A stretch of DNA of 20,562 bases from the NCBI GenBank assembly GCA_964511945.1, contig CAZEHO010000044.1, positions 1 to 20,562 on the forward strand. Direction: 5' to 3'. The notes beneath the pieces are model-generated. The model saw only the letters and a list, made by a program, of their open reading frames with translations. It did not search any database and was not told where the DNA came from. This stretch comes from CAZEHO01 sp964511945 (GTDB taxonomy: Bacteria > Actinomycetota > Acidimicrobiia > Spongiisociales > UBA11373). A program made the position numbers and the translations under genes. This document shows positions 20,561 through 20,562 of the stretch, piece by piece. Each line of letters opens with the position of its first letter. Position 1 is the stretch's first letter.

Positions 20561-20562
20561 CT

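Noticed and set aside
1..20562. Circular element or plasmid inferred from matching ends
   Set aside because: The end match is inverted, not direct, and no replication genes are present.

Overview
The window is a high-GC scaffold (about two-thirds G+C by eye). It most likely comes from an actinomycetote, plausibly an uncultured acidimicrobiial lineage. Supporting points are many GTG starts, several apparently leaderless genes, a Cys-Cys type VanW protein, a YwrD-like gamma-glutamyltransferase, and a secreted LamG protein with a C-terminal module I associate with such genomes. The lineage is inferred from memory, since no phylogenetic marker was searched. The sequence is a draft: a 100-N gap splits fabH, and both window ends run into the same 42-bp sequence in inverted orientation, probably the end of an insertion sequence (IS).

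Layout. 1-42: IS-like end. 51-635 (-): GNAT acetyltransferase. 877-1929 (+): secreted LamG-type protein, closed by a strong GC hairpin. 2012-2584 (-) and 2641-3255 (+): a divergent redox pair, a sulfite-oxidase-like molybdoenzyme and a membrane-anchored TlpA-like thioredoxin. 3269-5513 (-): SLC13 permease with two TrkA_C domains behind a NUDIX hydrolase. 5621-8126 (-): two tandem, overlapping membrane proteins with degenerate HD(-GYP) domains. 8127-8542: the longest gene-free stretch. 8543-9175 (+): conserved protein of unknown function. 9242-11454 (+): gamma-glutamyltransferase-like hydrolase and histidine phosphatase, 2 nt apart. 11486-12883 (+): membrane-anchored helix-hairpin-helix (HhH) protein, then rlmN. 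12958-14039 (+): Bcp-type peroxiredoxin and SGNH hydrolase. 14087-15898 (+): VanW-type cell-envelope protein. 15951-16150: five exact-period 40-bp palindromic repeats between convergent gene ends. 16162-17327 (-): fabH. 17392-18273 (+): APH-family kinase. 18345-18782 (+): OsmC-family protein. 18779-20496 (-): putative membrane-anchored alpha-barrel protein translationally coupled to a MarC-like membrane protein. 20519-20560: second IS-like end.

How it fits together. Most genes look like chromosomal core or lineage-conserved genes in short operons. Themes are thiol and peroxide redox (TlpA-like, Bcp, OsmC, molybdoenzyme), the cell envelope (LamG, VanW, the barrel/MarC-like pair), and nucleotide or phospho-ester hydrolysis (NUDIX, HD, histidine phosphatase). 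Two start styles coexist. Some genes have clear GGAGG-type ribosome sites (LamG, GGT-like, HhH, fabH, OsmC). Others have a TAnnnT -10 hexamer only 6-10 nt before the start codon and no Shine-Dalgarno sequence, implying leaderless mRNAs. I see no phage, CRISPR, toxin-antitoxin or defence genes. The least explained structures are the 40-bp palindrome array, the inverted IS-like ends (one cutting a promoter), the degenerate HD pair and the uncharacterised 210-aa protein.
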